Shown: positions 44,872-54,947, counted from the first letter of the stretch. The stretch is DNA of 64,000 nt from Agriterribacter humi (GCF_009192765.1 NZ_VOHQ01000008.1:124001-188000); one strand, 5' to 3'. Made by a program: numbers and translations. Notes: a model not told the origin generated them from the letters alone.

Positions 44872-46197
44872 ATGAATAAAAAGGTTATTTTCTGGAGTAT
44901 TGTAGTAGCACTTGGAGGTTTTCTGTTCGGATTTGACACGGCTGTTATTTCGGGAGCAGAACAGGCTATTCAGCAATATTGGGCGCTTTCAACTTTTGAA
45001 CACGGACTTACCGTTTCCATTGCGTTAATAGGCACTATACTCGGTGCATTAACCGGAAGTATACCTTCGGAAAAACTGGGTCGTAAAAAAACACTCATTA
45101 TTATTGCAGTCATTTACCTCCTGGCTTCAGTGGGTACCGCTCTTGCCACCAACTGGTATATTTTTCTATTTTTCCGCTTCCTTGGTGGTATCGGTGTTGG
45201 CGCTTCGTCTGTTACAGCCCCTGTTTATATTTCTGAAATATCGCCGGCTAAGTCGCGCGGACGATTAGTGGCATTGTTCCAGTTTAATATTGTATTTGGT
45301 ATACTGCTTTCTTATTTGTCCAACTATCTTATTGGCCAGGATAGTGAACATTCATGGCGGTTAATGCTGGGTGTGCAGGTAATTCCTTCCGTTCTTTTTC
45401 TTATCCTTCTGAAATATGTACCCGAAAGCCCAAGATGGCTGATCGTAAAAAAGGGGAGGGTAGAAGAAGCAACAGCCGTTCTTAAAATTGTAAACCCGCA
45501 GGATTACGCTACCGAAGTAAATGATATCAAAGAGGATATGGCCAATCACAATGAGAAAAGATCTGATATTTTATTTACCCGCAGAAACAGGTTCCCCGTT
45601 TTTTTAGCGATTGTTTTTGCAGTATTTAACCAGGTGTCGGGTATTAATGCTATCATATATTATGCGCCCCGCATTTTTGAAATGACTGGGCTCGGTAAGG
45701 AATCTTCTTTGCTGTCGAGTGTTGGCATTGGCGCCGTTAATTTTTTATTTACGTTGCTTGCCATTAATTTTATTGACCGCTTTGGAAGAAGAACATTAAT
45801 GCTTATTGGTTCCGTTGGATTAATAATAACGCTTGGACTGGTATCGCGTGCATTTTACCTCAACGATTTTGGCGGATTTTCGGTAACGATCCTGCTGCTG
45901 GTATACATTGCATTTTTTGCTTTTTCGCAGGGGGCCGTTATATGGGTATTTATTTCAGAAATATTTCCTAACCAGGTGAGGGCAAAGGGACAAACGCTTG
46001 GTAGTCTTACACATTGGGTAATGGCGGCCATCATTGCATTTATATTTCCCATGCTTACCGAAAATATAGGGGGCGGGCATACTTTTCTTTTCTTCTGCAT
46101 TATGATGGTGCTGCAACTACTATTTGTATGGAAGATCATGCCCGAAACAAAGGGTAAATCGCTGGAACAGTTAGAACACACATTGGTGATGCATTAG
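44872..46197 (+). CDS. Sugar porter family MFS transporter
   Basis: 441 residues, twelve predicted helices. Sugar-porter marks: GFDTAVISGA in helix 1, GRKKT, RFLGGIGVGASS, PESPRWL, the DRFGRRT repeat and PETKGKSLEQLE near the end. It brings a monosaccharide in with protons. Xylose is a reasonable guess given xylA 7 kb upstream, but the two are not in one operon. Confidence 0.93.
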   Translation: MNKKVIFWSIVVALGGFLFGFDTAVISGAEQAIQQYWALSTFEHGLTVSIALIGTILGALTGSIPSEKLGRKKTLIIIAVIYLLASVGTALATNWYIFLFFRFLGGIGVGASSVTAPVYISEISPAKSRGRLVALFQFNIVFGILLSYLSNYLIGQDSEHSWRLMLGVQVIPSVLFLILLKYVPESPRWLIVKKGRVEEATAVLKIVNPQDYATEVNDIKEDMANHNEKRSDILFTRRNRFPVFLAIVFAVFNQVSGINAIIYYAPRIFEMTGLGKESSLLSSVGIGAVNFLFTLLAINFIDRFGRRTLMLIGSVGLIITLGLVSRAFYLNDFGGFSVTILLLVYIAFFAFSQGAVIWVFISEIFPNQVRAKGQTLGSLTHWVMAAIIAFIFPMLTENIGGGHTFLFFCIMMVLQLLFVWKIMPETKGKSLEQLEHTLVMH

Positions 46198-46300
46198 TGT
46201 CAAACGTGAAACCTGCCAGCTGGCAGGCTGGTGTGAGAGGTCTGAATCATAGTGAAAGGTGAAACGAAAAAGGTGAGGGGTGAATGGTTTTACGATTATC
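46197..46300. repeat. Dispersed composite repeat, copy 2 (inverted)
   Basis: Begins GTGTCAAACGTGAAA at 46197-46211, the inverse of the end of copy 1, overlapping the last base of the porter gene. It is followed by the 16-bp palindrome CCTGCCAGCTGGCAGG (46212-46227) and GTGAAAGGTGAAAC words. Confidence 0.7.
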
Positions 46301-46494
46301 ATCTATCGTCTCGCGAGGGTAGCGCTGAATTCACTATTGTCCCCGTCCGAGCGGCGTTCAGCCCGCCTGAATGCCAGCGCCCGTCCGACTGGTGTCATCC
46401 GGGCAGGCATTGCCTGTTCACTTCCTCATACTATATATAGATATTAAACGTTTTAATATGGTATAACACCCATGTTATGCATAAATCCAATAGT

Positions 46495-47541
46495 ATGAAA
46501 AATACAGTGTTCTATATTTTAATTTCTGTTAGTTTATATTCCTGTGCATCAACAGAGCTGGTGCGCTTAAGCGTGCTTGAACCGGCTCCTGTAACGCTTC
46601 CCGGTCATATAAAAAACATTGGCGTAATAAACAGGAGCGAGGTGGCTGAACAGAATAAGGTGGTTGAAGTGGTAGATAAAATTTTTTCGCTGGAAGGACG
46701 TGACCTGGATAAAGAAGGCGCGCAGGCGAGTATAGCCGGTTTGGAAAATGAGCTGATAAAGAATAACAGGTTTACCGGGGTAAAAACAATTGACGATGCC
46801 AGGCTTAAAAGCCCGGTTCCCGGTGTTTTTCCGTCACCGCTAACATGGGATATTGTGGAAAAAATATGCAAAGAAAATAATACGGATGCCCTTTTTGCAC
46901 TGGAATTGTTCGACACCGATTCTAAAATAAGTTATGCGGCCAACCCTGTTACCATTAACACACCATTGGGCAAAGTGCCCGGCGTTGAGCACCGGGCTAC
47001 AATGCTTACTACGGTAAAAGCGGGCTGGCGCATATATGATCCTGTTGAAAGAAATATTTTAGATGAATTTCCAGTGGCAGGTAAAATGGTATTCACCGGA
47101 AAAGGAATTAACCCGGTGAAAGCAGCTGGCGCATTAATCGGCCGAAAAGAAGCGTTGAAGCAGGTGAGCAATAAAGCCGGGCAGGATTATGCTTTCCGGA
47201 TTATTCCTTACTGGTTGAGGGTATCAAGAGATTATTATGTAAGAGGAACGGATAATTTCAGAATGGCGCGGCGTAAGGCCCAAACGGGTAACTGGGATGA
47301 TGCCGCGGCGATATGGGAAAAAGAAACCACCAGCGATAAAAGTAAAGTAGCCGGAAGAGCCTGTTACAATATGGCTATTATTAATGAAATTAATGGCAAC
47401 CTTGACGGGGCTATAAAATGGGCGCAAAAGGCCTATGAGAATTATAATAATAAACTGGCGTTGCGCTATGTAAAAATTCTTGAGAACAGGAAGATAAATA
47501 ATGCCATTCTGGAAGACCAGGAAGCGATAAGCGCCAGGTAA
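46495..47541 (+). CDS. DUF6340-like lipoprotein
   Basis: 348 residues from the ATG at 46495, giving lipobox LYSC (Cys17); an ATG 18 bases upstream is also possible. Central blocks are ALFALELFDTDS and WRIYDPVERNILDEF, with tetratricopeptide-like helices in the last 110 residues (AAIWEKETTSD, ACYNMAIINEINGNLDGAIKWA). The family is common in Bacteroidota and has no known function. Envelope-anchored. Monocistronic. Confidence 0.8.
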   Translation: MKNTVFYILISVSLYSCASTELVRLSVLEPAPVTLPGHIKNIGVINRSEVAEQNKVVEVVDKIFSLEGRDLDKEGAQASIAGLENELIKNNRFTGVKTIDDARLKSPVPGVFPSPLTWDIVEKICKENNTDALFALELFDTDSKISYAANPVTINTPLGKVPGVEHRATMLTTVKAGWRIYDPVERNILDEFPVAGKMVFTGKGINPVKAAGALIGRKEALKQVSNKAGQDYAFRIIPYWLRVSRDYYVRGTDNFRMARRKAQTGNWDDAAAIWEKETTSDKSKVAGRACYNMAIINEINGNLDGAIKWAQKAYENYNNKLALRYVKILENRKINNAILEDQEAISAR

Positions 47542-47758
47542 AATACAATCGTCTTTTTGGTATTGTTTCAGACCACTCACAAATCAATGATATAGCAATC
47601 ACACAATACTACCGGTCATTGGTATTATAACCGCATGTTAAAGATTTGCTCATTAGTGCTTACCTTCGCGTCTTTAAAATTTATAATGCTGAATTTTTTT
47701 CATCTATTTTGATGCTATCTGTATCATCCTCAGCGGATAGTAAAAAGACAAATATTAA

Positions 47759-49654
47759 ATGATCAAAAGTAAAATTTTAAGCAAGGGCATACCTGTTTCC
47801 ATTTCATTGAATCCAACCATAGAAGCAGAGATTGATCAGCCGCTGGTAGCCCAGGACAAAAAAAGATTATTAACCATTTCTGTATTGGCTGTTCTGGTTG
47901 CCCTCTGCATCAGTATTATTGCCAAACTGCTTGTTCATCTTATTGATTTAATCACCAACGTGGCTTTTTATGGAAGTTTTTCCACAGTGCATTCCACGCC
48001 GGTTAATCACACGGTTGGCCTATTTGTAATTGCAGTTCCGGTAATAGGCGGGGTAATAGTGGGATTAATGGCGCTGTATGGTTCGAAAGCAATACGAGGG
48101 CATGGCATTCCGGAGGCCATGGAGCAAATATTAACCAATCAAAGTAAAATAAAACCAACCATTACCTATTTGAAACCGCTGTCATCGGCAGTATCCATTG
48201 GTACCGGTGGCCCCTTCGGAGCAGAAGGCCCAATTATAGCTACCGGTGGAGCTTTGGGTTCTACACTCGGGCAACTGATGAAGATTACCCACAATGAAAG
48301 AAAAATATTACTGGCGGCTGGGGCCACAGCAGGTATGTCGGCGATTTTTGGAAGCCCTATTGCTGCTATTTTCCTGGCCGTAGAATTGTTATTGTTTGAA
48401 TTTTCGCCACGTTCTATCATTCCCGTAGCACTGGCATGTATTACCGGTGCAGCAGGGCACCACCTGTTATTTGGATCCGATCCGGTATTTGCTATTAAAC
48501 ATGTTATAGCAACTCCTTCCAACACTGCACTGGCTGCTTATAGCGGCATGGGTATTGTTATTGGAGTATTATCGGTTTTGGTTACCAAGATCGTTTATTA
48601 TATCGAGGATGGATTTGAGAAATTACCTGTTCACTGGATGTGGTGGCCCGCCATTGGCGGATTGGCAGTTGGTATTATAGGTTATTTCTCTCCGGCAACA
48701 CTGGGTGTGGGATATGAAAACATAACGAATATCCTATCCGGGGAGCTTACCATTCAATTTGTATTGTCGTTGTGCCTCCTCAAATTTTTATCATGGGCAA
48801 TCGCTTTGGGCAGTGGTACATCGGGTGGCACATTGGCGCCGTTACTTACAATAGGTGGTGCTACAGGCGTTTTGCTGGGGAGCGTTATTATTTATTTTTT
48901 TCCGCAAAGTGGCGTTACTATTCCGTTGGCAGCGTTAGTGGGTATGTCGGCTATGTTTGCCGGCGCATCCAGGGCCCTGCTCACTTCCATTATTTTTGCA
49001 TTGGAAACTACAGCAAAATCCAATGCATTATTGCCATTGCTGGCAGCCTGCGCCGCTTCGTATTTTGTTTCCTTCTTTATAATGGAGAATACCATAATGA
49101 CGGAAAAAATTGCACGCAGAGGCGTTAAAACCCCGCATTCGTATGAACCTGATATCCTGGAAAAAATTTCCGTGGAACAGGTTATCAAAGAAAACGGTGT
49201 GGTGCTGAGTGAAGATAACACGGTTAAAGAAGTAAAGGAATGGCTCAGTAAAGAGCCGGATTACAACAGCAACTATTTCATTATTTCCAGTAATGAAGGT
49301 GAATATAAAGGGATACTGAGTTCTTCTACCATATTCAGTAATCTTCAAAGCGATGACAGCAGGGTGGGATCGCTTATTAAACGCAAAAATATTTCTGTTG
49401 GTATTGGCAGCAGCCTGCGTACGGCGGTAGAGATTATGGCAAAAGAAAATACAGACGTATTGCCGGTAGTATCAAAAGAAAACAACAATAGTATTATCGG
49501 CATCCTCTCTTACAGGGAAATTATTGCTTCGTACAAAAAAAATATGGACGAACATGTAAAAAAGCACCCCGACATCTCTTTAAAAAGGAGAGGGCTGAAA
49601 ATATTACTGCGTGGACAAAAGCTGATGACTTCGATCAAGATAAAAGACAAATAG
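47759..49654 (+). CDS. CLC chloride channel/antiporter with CBS domains
   Basis: 631 residues. CLC signatures: GHGIPEAME, GTGGPFGAEGPI with the gating Glu (usual form GKEGP, here GAEGP) and GSGTSGGTLAP. About ten helices span residues 35-440, followed by two CBS domains (about 465-600) for nucleotide sensing. It moves chloride, or exchanges it for protons; the gating Glu fits an exchanger but does not prove it. The next gene starts 8 bases after the stop. Confidence 0.93.
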   Translation: MIKSKILSKGIPVSISLNPTIEAEIDQPLVAQDKKRLLTISVLAVLVALCISIIAKLLVHLIDLITNVAFYGSFSTVHSTPVNHTVGLFVIAVPVIGGVIVGLMALYGSKAIRGHGIPEAMEQILTNQSKIKPTITYLKPLSSAVSIGTGGPFGAEGPIIATGGALGSTLGQLMKITHNERKILLAAGATAGMSAIFGSPIAAIFLAVELLLFEFSPRSIIPVALACITGAAGHHLLFGSDPVFAIKHVIATPSNTALAAYSGMGIVIGVLSVLVTKIVYYIEDGFEKLPVHWMWWPAIGGLAVGIIGYFSPATLGVGYENITNILSGELTIQFVLSLCLLKFLSWAIALGSGTSGGTLAPLLTIGGATGVLLGSVIIYFFPQSGVTIPLAALVGMSAMFAGASRALLTSIIFALETTAKSNALLPLLAACAASYFVSFFIMENTIMTEKIARRGVKTPHSYEPDILEKISVEQVIKENGVVLSEDNTVKEVKEWLSKEPDYNSNYFIISSNEGEYKGILSSSTIFSNLQSDDSRVGSLIKRKNISVGIGSSLRTAVEIMAKENTDVLPVVSKENNNSIIGILSYREIIASYKKNMDEHVKKHPDISLKRRGLKILLRGQKLMTSIKIKDK

Positions 49655-49662
49655 GCTGCCAT

Positions 49663-50391
49663 ATGTCTTATCAAGTAACAAATCCCCGCGCCTTTTGGTT
49701 TCCGGGACCATGGATTGGCGGAATTACCATGATCCTTGCGCCCTTATTGCTGCTTACCGGGGTACTGCTCCGGATACGGTATAACTTTTTCTTTCCCGAC
49801 CAGTTACAGGCATATAAGGAAAATCCATCGCTGATGTTTTGGGCGTATAGTTTTTTCCTGGCCGGAAATATTCTTCTTTGGCCTGCGGTTATAACGCTGG
49901 TTCAGTTAATTGGAAATAAAAAGCCGGGTTGGGCAACCTGGGGTGGCATTTTTGTTGTGTTTGGGCTGTTTGCCAGGACCTTTCATGCCGGCGCCGATCA
50001 TCTTGCTTTTCAATTGGTGAATGTGCAGGGAATTGAAACGGCAACAAAGGCTGTGGCAGATGCTTATGGGGCGCCACATATTATCTCCACGCTTTCCCTG
50101 CTTATTCTTACAGGATGGACAATACTTGCCATCGGCGCTTATCTTTCCGGAATACTTAATATATGGTGTTCTGTTGCGCTTGCTCTGATGTCGGCATTGA
50201 TGATGGGTGTGCTGAAAGGAAGTTCAGTTGTTTCTGTTATAGCCACCGCAGGGCTTTGCATCGCGTTTGTGCCGGCGGGCATAAAGTTGCTGAAAGAATT
50301 GCCAGCACCGGGTTATAGGGCCATTGCAGGGTGGGCGGTTTTTATTATAGTATTTGTGGTATTGCTTTTTATTATAGGGCGCGCAGGGTAG
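49663..50391 (+). CDS. Polytopic membrane protein, unknown function
   Basis: 242 residues, seven predicted helices, no soluble domain. A conserved-looking FHAGADHLAFQL stretch with two histidines lies near residues 107-118 at a membrane edge. Begins 8 bases after the CLC gene, so it is co-transcribed and might modify or assist that channel, but I do not recognise the family. Confidence 0.7.
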   Translation: MSYQVTNPRAFWFPGPWIGGITMILAPLLLLTGVLLRIRYNFFFPDQLQAYKENPSLMFWAYSFFLAGNILLWPAVITLVQLIGNKKPGWATWGGIFVVFGLFARTFHAGADHLAFQLVNVQGIETATKAVADAYGAPHIISTLSLLILTGWTILAIGAYLSGILNIWCSVALALMSALMMGVLKGSSVVSVIATAGLCIAFVPAGIKLLKELPAPGYRAIAGWAVFIIVFVVLLFIIGRAG

Positions 50392-50644
50392 TGTTAAGTG
50401 AGGCAAATATGGTTGTATGTTAGTGTGAGTAGTGAATAGTGAATGATTTCACGATTATCGTTTATCATTTCACGTGGTGAGACGTGAGATGTGAATGGCA
50501 CAGCTTTCAGATTCTGGACTATTAATGAAAGAATCTTCTCATAGCTGAAAGCCCTCCGGCTTCGAGCTTCCTTTACTGCTGTTCGTATTTTAAAAAAAAT
50601 CCGTAATTTCATCATTCCAACTCACCAAACAAAAGGAGGTATTC

Positions 50645-50692
50645 ATGAAATCTGCAGAATATTCATGGAAGCCTTCGGTTAGTATCGCCTAA
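50645..50692 (+). CDS. 15-codon micro-ORF with a strong Shine-Dalgarno
   Basis: ATG at 50645, TAA at 50690-50692, peptide MKSAEYSWKPSVSIA. AAAGGAGGT (50632-50640) ends 4 bases before the ATG, a near-perfect Shine-Dalgarno, which is rare in Bacteroidota, whose genes mostly lack one. The stop codon lies inside a 7-bp hairpin (50676-50695) and a terminator follows within 70 bases. Together they form a compact unit of about 130 bases: regulatory leader, micro-peptide, or bait for ribosomes. No other gene in 50392-50969. Confidence 0.5.
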   Translation: MKSAEYSWKPSVSIA

Positions 50693-50695
50693 CCG
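50676..50695 (+). promoter_or_regulatory. Hairpin enclosing the micro-ORF stop codon
   Basis: CGGTTAG (50676-50682), loop TATCGC, CTAACCG (50689-50695): a perfect 7-bp stem. Translation of the micro-ORF would open it. Confidence 0.55.
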
Positions 50696-50731
50696 GGCTT
50701 ATTCCATAAAAATATCTGAGGCGAAAGCCGG

Positions 50732-50760
50732 AAGCCACCCGTTAAACCTGGTGGCTTTTT
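50732..50760 (+). terminator. Terminator of the micro-ORF unit
   Basis: AAGCCACC (50732-50739) pairs with GGTGGCTT (50750-50757), followed by T residues. Confidence 0.82.
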
Positions 50761-50969
50761 TATGCATATCATCGGTCACGGTTAAAAGTCGCTCCAGTGC
50801 AATTGCCGTAAAAGACATAGCAGGCACACATCAGTAATTATAAAATATTTTTTACGAAAAGCAATTTTAAAGCAACAATGACATCTGTATATCACCAATG
50901 TTCAGTAATATTATGAATTGAATAACCGGACATCTGAACTAAATCCATTGTATAAAAATTGTAAGCATT

Positions 50970-51659
50970 ATGAAATCGAAATGCATTTTTGCTGTAAAGA
51001 GAAGAAACCTGTTCCGATTATTTTTATCCCTGCAAATGATTGTATGGATATTGCTTTATAGTGCCGGTTTGTCTGCACAGGAGTCATCTGTTAAGGCTGT
51101 TTCTCTGTTTGATGGCAAAACCCTTACCGGCTGGAAAACCGTTGACCCTGCTCATCAGCAGCTTTGGTATGTTAAAGACAGTGTGATGATGTGTGGCGAT
51201 GGCATCAATAAAATACCCTCAAACACCTACCTCCATACCGAAAAGGAATATGGTGATTTTGAATTCCGTTGCCTGTTTCGTTTATCAGGCGATGAAAAGA
51301 CGGGTATGATCAATAGCGGCATTCAATATCGCTCAAAAATAATTAACGGGGAAATCGTGGGTTACCAGGCCGATATTGGTAATGGTTACTGGGGAGATAT
51401 CTATGATGAGCATCGCCGCGGTAAACTGGTTGGCGGAGATCTGAGCATTTTGCGGCGCCTGTTAAAGCCCGATGGCTGGAACAGTTATATCATAAGGGTT
51501 AAAGGCAATAATCATGAGCTTTACATTAACGGCGTTAAAACCTGCGAATACACGGAGAAGGATCCCAAAATTCCCTCTAAAGGTGTGATTGCCGTTCAAA
51601 TACACAGCGGAGGCGCTGGTATTGTTGAGTTTCGCGATCTTACGATTACTGAATGGTAA
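50970..51659 (+). CDS. DUF1080 protein (3-keto-disaccharide hydrolase family)
   Basis: 229 residues: a long signal peptide (to about residue 37, GLSAQ) and a single DUF1080 jelly-roll domain with SLFDGKTLTGWKTVD, EYGDFEFRCLFR, NSGIQYRS and YINGVKTCEY. Members hydrolyse 3-keto-glycosides or bind related sugars in the periplasm, and often neighbour Gfo/Idh oxidoreductases and PVC-type cytochromes. The latter follows 162 bases downstream here. First gene of a same-strand catabolic-looking cluster. Confidence 0.9.
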   Translation: MKSKCIFAVKRRNLFRLFLSLQMIVWILLYSAGLSAQESSVKAVSLFDGKTLTGWKTVDPAHQQLWYVKDSVMMCGDGINKIPSNTYLHTEKEYGDFEFRCLFRLSGDEKTGMINSGIQYRSKIINGEIVGYQADIGNGYWGDIYDEHRRGKLVGGDLSILRRLLKPDGWNSYIIRVKGNNHELYINGVKTCEYTEKDPKIPSKGVIAVQIHSGGAGIVEFRDLTITEW

Positions 51660-51670
51660 GTATGATTTGA

Positions 51671-51757
51671 AAGAAGTGAACAGGCAGTAGTGAATGGTGA
51701 ATTCACTATTCACACTTCTCACACCTGCCGGCTGCAGGTTTCACGTTTGACACAGCA
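51671..51757. repeat. Dispersed composite repeat, copy 3
   Basis: AGTGAATGGTGAATTCACTATTCAC, an imperfect palindrome, then CCTGCCGGCTGCAGG (51724-51738) and TTTCACGTTTGACACAGCA (51739-51757), the last identical to copy 1. Confidence 0.7.
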
Positions 51758-51821
51758 ATAGTTGCTATAACAGAAGAGCACCACATAACCCTGATCTTTT
51801 ATTATTTACAATTTTCAACAC

Positions 51822-54800
51822 ATGAAATTTCCCGGTATCTTCCTTGTATTTACAAGTCTGTTTTTTATTTCAGCACCACCATCAGAAAGAACGCAAAATA
51901 TTCCGCCCGACCGGATCAATACACCCGAAGAAGAACTGGCAGGCTTTAGCGTGCCTGAAGGTTTTGTGGTAGAGTTGGTAGCCAGTGAAAGAGATGGTAT
52001 TGTTAACCCGATTGACCTCACATTTGATGACGCCGGAAGATTGTGGACGCAAACAGCAAGAATGTATCCGCTTGATCCGGTTGCAGATATTCAGTGGAAT
52101 GAATTATTAAAGCTGATGGATGATCCTGAGGCGCAGCGCAATCATCCGGGCTTTAAACGCATACTTGACCTGTACCAGGGTAAAACAAAAGGCACAGACC
52201 AGGTACTCGTGCTTTCCGGGTTATATGGTAACGGACCCGTAACAACGGAGGTTTGGGCCGATGGACTTACGATCCCAATGAGCATACTGCCTTATAAAGA
52301 CGGAGCTTATGTAGCACAGGGATCGGAACTTTTTTTCCTGCGCGACAGTGATAACGATGGTAAAGCCGATGAGCGCATACCATTGCTAACGGGGTTTGGC
52401 TTTACCGATACACATACCATGGCGCATGTGCTGATGAGGGCGCCGGGCAATTGGATCAATTTCAGCCATGGAGCGCTCAATAAGGGAGAAGTGTCTTCCT
52501 TAGTGAGTGATGTAAAACTGAGAATGGATTACAGTAAGATCGCCCGCTTTTCAATGGATGCCAAAAAGATGGAACTGGTGAATGCCGGTTTGAATAATAT
52601 ATGGGGCTATCAGCTCAGGAACAATGGTCAATGGTACGGTTGCGAAGCCAATGACCTGGGTTATTCTATTGTTCCTATGGAACCGGGCACTGGATTTCCC
52701 GGCATTGGAAACGAGCGGTTGCGTACCTATCAGCCATGGATGCCCGAACTGCACGAATTTCGGGTAGGCGGTACCGGTATATCCGGGCTGGCTTTCCCCG
52801 ATGACCTTTCGGGATCGTTCCCCGCTGAATGGAAGAATGTGGCTTTTTTGGCCAACCCCATTACCAGCACGGTTAACGCTGTTCAAATTACCCGTAATGT
52901 GGATGGAACTGTAAGTGCAAAACATTTGCCCGACCTGCTTACTTCCAAAGACAAATGGTTCCGCCCGGTAAATATGGAGTTTGGCCCCGACGGTTGTTTG
53001 TATATAGCCGACTGGTATAATAAGATCATCTCTCATAATGAAATTCCAACCACTCATCCCGACAGGGATAAATCACATGGCCGCATCTGGCGCATCCGCC
53101 ATAAAAGTCAGCAAACCCGTGCTGTTCCCAATTATTATACTATTAAAACGGAGGATCTGGTCAAAGGATTGCAGTCGCCTTCGCTTTGGGAAAAACGTGC
53201 AGCATGGCACCAGATCACCGACAGACCATTGGCGGAAACGCAAAAATTAGAACAGCCGCTTGTACAACTGGCTGCAGATGCGGAACAGGATGAAATTACC
53301 CGTATTCACGCGCTATGGTCGCTGGAAGGGATCAAACATTATGACGCTGCATTATTGCAGGCATTGTTGCAAAGTCCATTGGACGATTTGCGCCGTGAGG
53401 CCGTGCGCTCTTTAAGCAGCTTTTCACCCGGCACAGTAGTGGTAGCCGCATATTTAAAAAACGTAGTTGAAGACAAAGATCCCATGGTACGTGCACAGGT
53501 GCTTCGTACGCTTGATGAATTGGGAGCGGCAGATGAGGCTACCATTGATATACTGGTTCGCGCTTCAAAACCGCCCCTTGAAGGCAATGCCATGGGCGGT
53601 GCCTATGAAAGAAATTTTGAACGTTTCCTTGCCCGTAAAGCATTAGAGCAATATCCCAATGAATTACAGGTCTATCTTAATAGTCCCGCTGCGGAAAAAA
53701 TGAGCGGTGATCATTTGCTTTGGGCTATCCAGGCATTGCCTGCCGGGCAAAAAGAAACCGCTTTCCTGAAAATATGGCCCCGACTGGGTATCAGCAAGCT
53801 GGATGAGCCCGGCTTTGTATTTGTTGCGGGCATGCTGAACAATAAAACCATTTTTGAAACTGTAGAACCAGTTATTCATAATGAAGATAATGCCGCTTTA
53901 TACACTGGTTTTGCTTTACAAAACCAGTCACAATTACAATCGCCGGAACTGGCTGTTATGCTCCGGGAGCCGGTAGCTAAATTATTGCGCAGTCGTTCAG
54001 AAACGGATGTTAACCTGGCGCTGGATGCCGTTGATCGTTTTAATATTGAACAGGTACGGGATGCCGTTATTGTCCGGATCAATGATCAATCGTCTGAAAA
54101 AACAGTACAATCAGCATTAAAGGCATTAGAAAACAATCCAACGCTCAACAAAGATATTTTTGCCCGTGCTGTAAGAAATCAAAAGCTCGGTTTTGGTGTC
54201 AGAGCCGCGGCACTTGGCAGTTTGGCAAAAGCAAACAAGGCATCAGCACTCAGTGCAGCACAACAATGGGTTCCGAAACTTAACACAGTGCAGAAGAGTG
54301 AGCTTGTAAAAGGTTTATCGGCATCGGGGCAAGGGGCAGCATTGCTGATGGACATGTATGAAAAGAAACAACTTGCACTGGCTTCGTTTGATTTACCTTC
54401 GGCTGAACGCATCCGCAACAGCAATAAGGAAGACACGCGTGCCATCGCCATTTGGGAAGCCGTAAAAAACAGGTATGAAGCGGAAAGAAAGGCTTTCAGG
54501 TCAAAGCTCACCAAATATATGGCTATTGCCGAAAAGAAAGGAGGCGATGCAAAAGCAGGGAAAGTGCTTTTTCAAACCTGCCTGTTGTGTCATAAAGTGG
54601 GCAGCGAAGGAAAAAATATCGCACCGGCATTGGATGGTTCGGCAAACCGTGAAAATGAAGCGCTGCTTACCGCTATCCTCGACCCCGATGCAGCGGTGGA
54701 ATCCAATTACGCTGTTTACCGTGTTACCAAAAAAAATGGCAGCACCATAGAAGGTTATCTTGTCAACAAAAATGACAGGGGCGCTACCATCGCTTTTATG

Positions 54801-54947
54801 GGTGGTAGCCAGGTTTTTGTTGAGGCCGGTGCTATCCAAAGCCAGGGTTTTTTGGGTGGGCGTTCATTTATGATCAAGGGACTGATTGATCACTATTCCG
54901 ATAAACAGGTATCGGATCTGCTTGCTTATATACGTACGCTTAAATAA
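51822..54947 (+). CDS. PVC-type haem-binding CxxCH protein (membrane-bound dehydrogenase)
   Basis: 1041 residues. After a signal peptide, a large beta-propeller-like N-terminal domain (FSVPEGFVVELVASE, then NPIDLTFDDAGRLWTQ and DSDNDGKADER) is followed by HEAT repeats (about 500-850, EAVRSLSSF, MVRAQVLRTLDELG) and a C-terminal cytochrome c with CLLCH (920-924) and late LAYIRTLK. These proteins are thought to oxidise sugars in the periplasm and pass electrons through the haem. It sits in a cluster with DUF1080 and a sulfatase. Confidence 0.93.
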   Translation: MKFPGIFLVFTSLFFISAPPSERTQNIPPDRINTPEEELAGFSVPEGFVVELVASERDGIVNPIDLTFDDAGRLWTQTARMYPLDPVADIQWNELLKLMDDPEAQRNHPGFKRILDLYQGKTKGTDQVLVLSGLYGNGPVTTEVWADGLTIPMSILPYKDGAYVAQGSELFFLRDSDNDGKADERIPLLTGFGFTDTHTMAHVLMRAPGNWINFSHGALNKGEVSSLVSDVKLRMDYSKIARFSMDAKKMELVNAGLNNIWGYQLRNNGQWYGCEANDLGYSIVPMEPGTGFPGIGNERLRTYQPWMPELHEFRVGGTGISGLAFPDDLSGSFPAEWKNVAFLANPITSTVNAVQITRNVDGTVSAKHLPDLLTSKDKWFRPVNMEFGPDGCLYIADWYNKIISHNEIPTTHPDRDKSHGRIWRIRHKSQQTRAVPNYYTIKTEDLVKGLQSPSLWEKRAAWHQITDRPLAETQKLEQPLVQLAADAEQDEITRIHALWSLEGIKHYDAALLQALLQSPLDDLRREAVRSLSSFSPGTVVVAAYLKNVVEDKDPMVRAQVLRTLDELGAADEATIDILVRASKPPLEGNAMGGAYERNFERFLARKALEQYPNELQVYLNSPAAEKMSGDHLLWAIQALPAGQKETAFLKIWPRLGISKLDEPGFVFVAGMLNNKTIFETVEPVIHNEDNAALYTGFALQNQSQLQSPELAVMLREPVAKLLRSRSETDVNLALDAVDRFNIEQVRDAVIVRINDQSSEKTVQSALKALENNPTLNKDIFARAVRNQKLGFGVRAAALGSLAKANKASALSAAQQWVPKLNTVQKSELVKGLSASGQGAALLMDMYEKKQLALASFDLPSAERIRNSNKEDTRAIAIWEAVKNRYEAERKAFRSKLTKYMAIAEKKGGDAKAGKVLFQTCLLCHKVGSEGKNIAPALDGSANRENEALLTAILDPDAAVESNYAVYRVTKKNGSTIEGYLVNKNDRGATIAFMGGSQVFVEAGAIQSQGFLGGRSFMIKGLIDHYSDKQVSDLLAYIRTLK

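Noticed and set aside
44767-44976. Minus-strand frame over the ACCTGGA repeats
   Set aside because: Its protein-like PGSRSQGSG end is a translation of the tandem repeat, not a gene.
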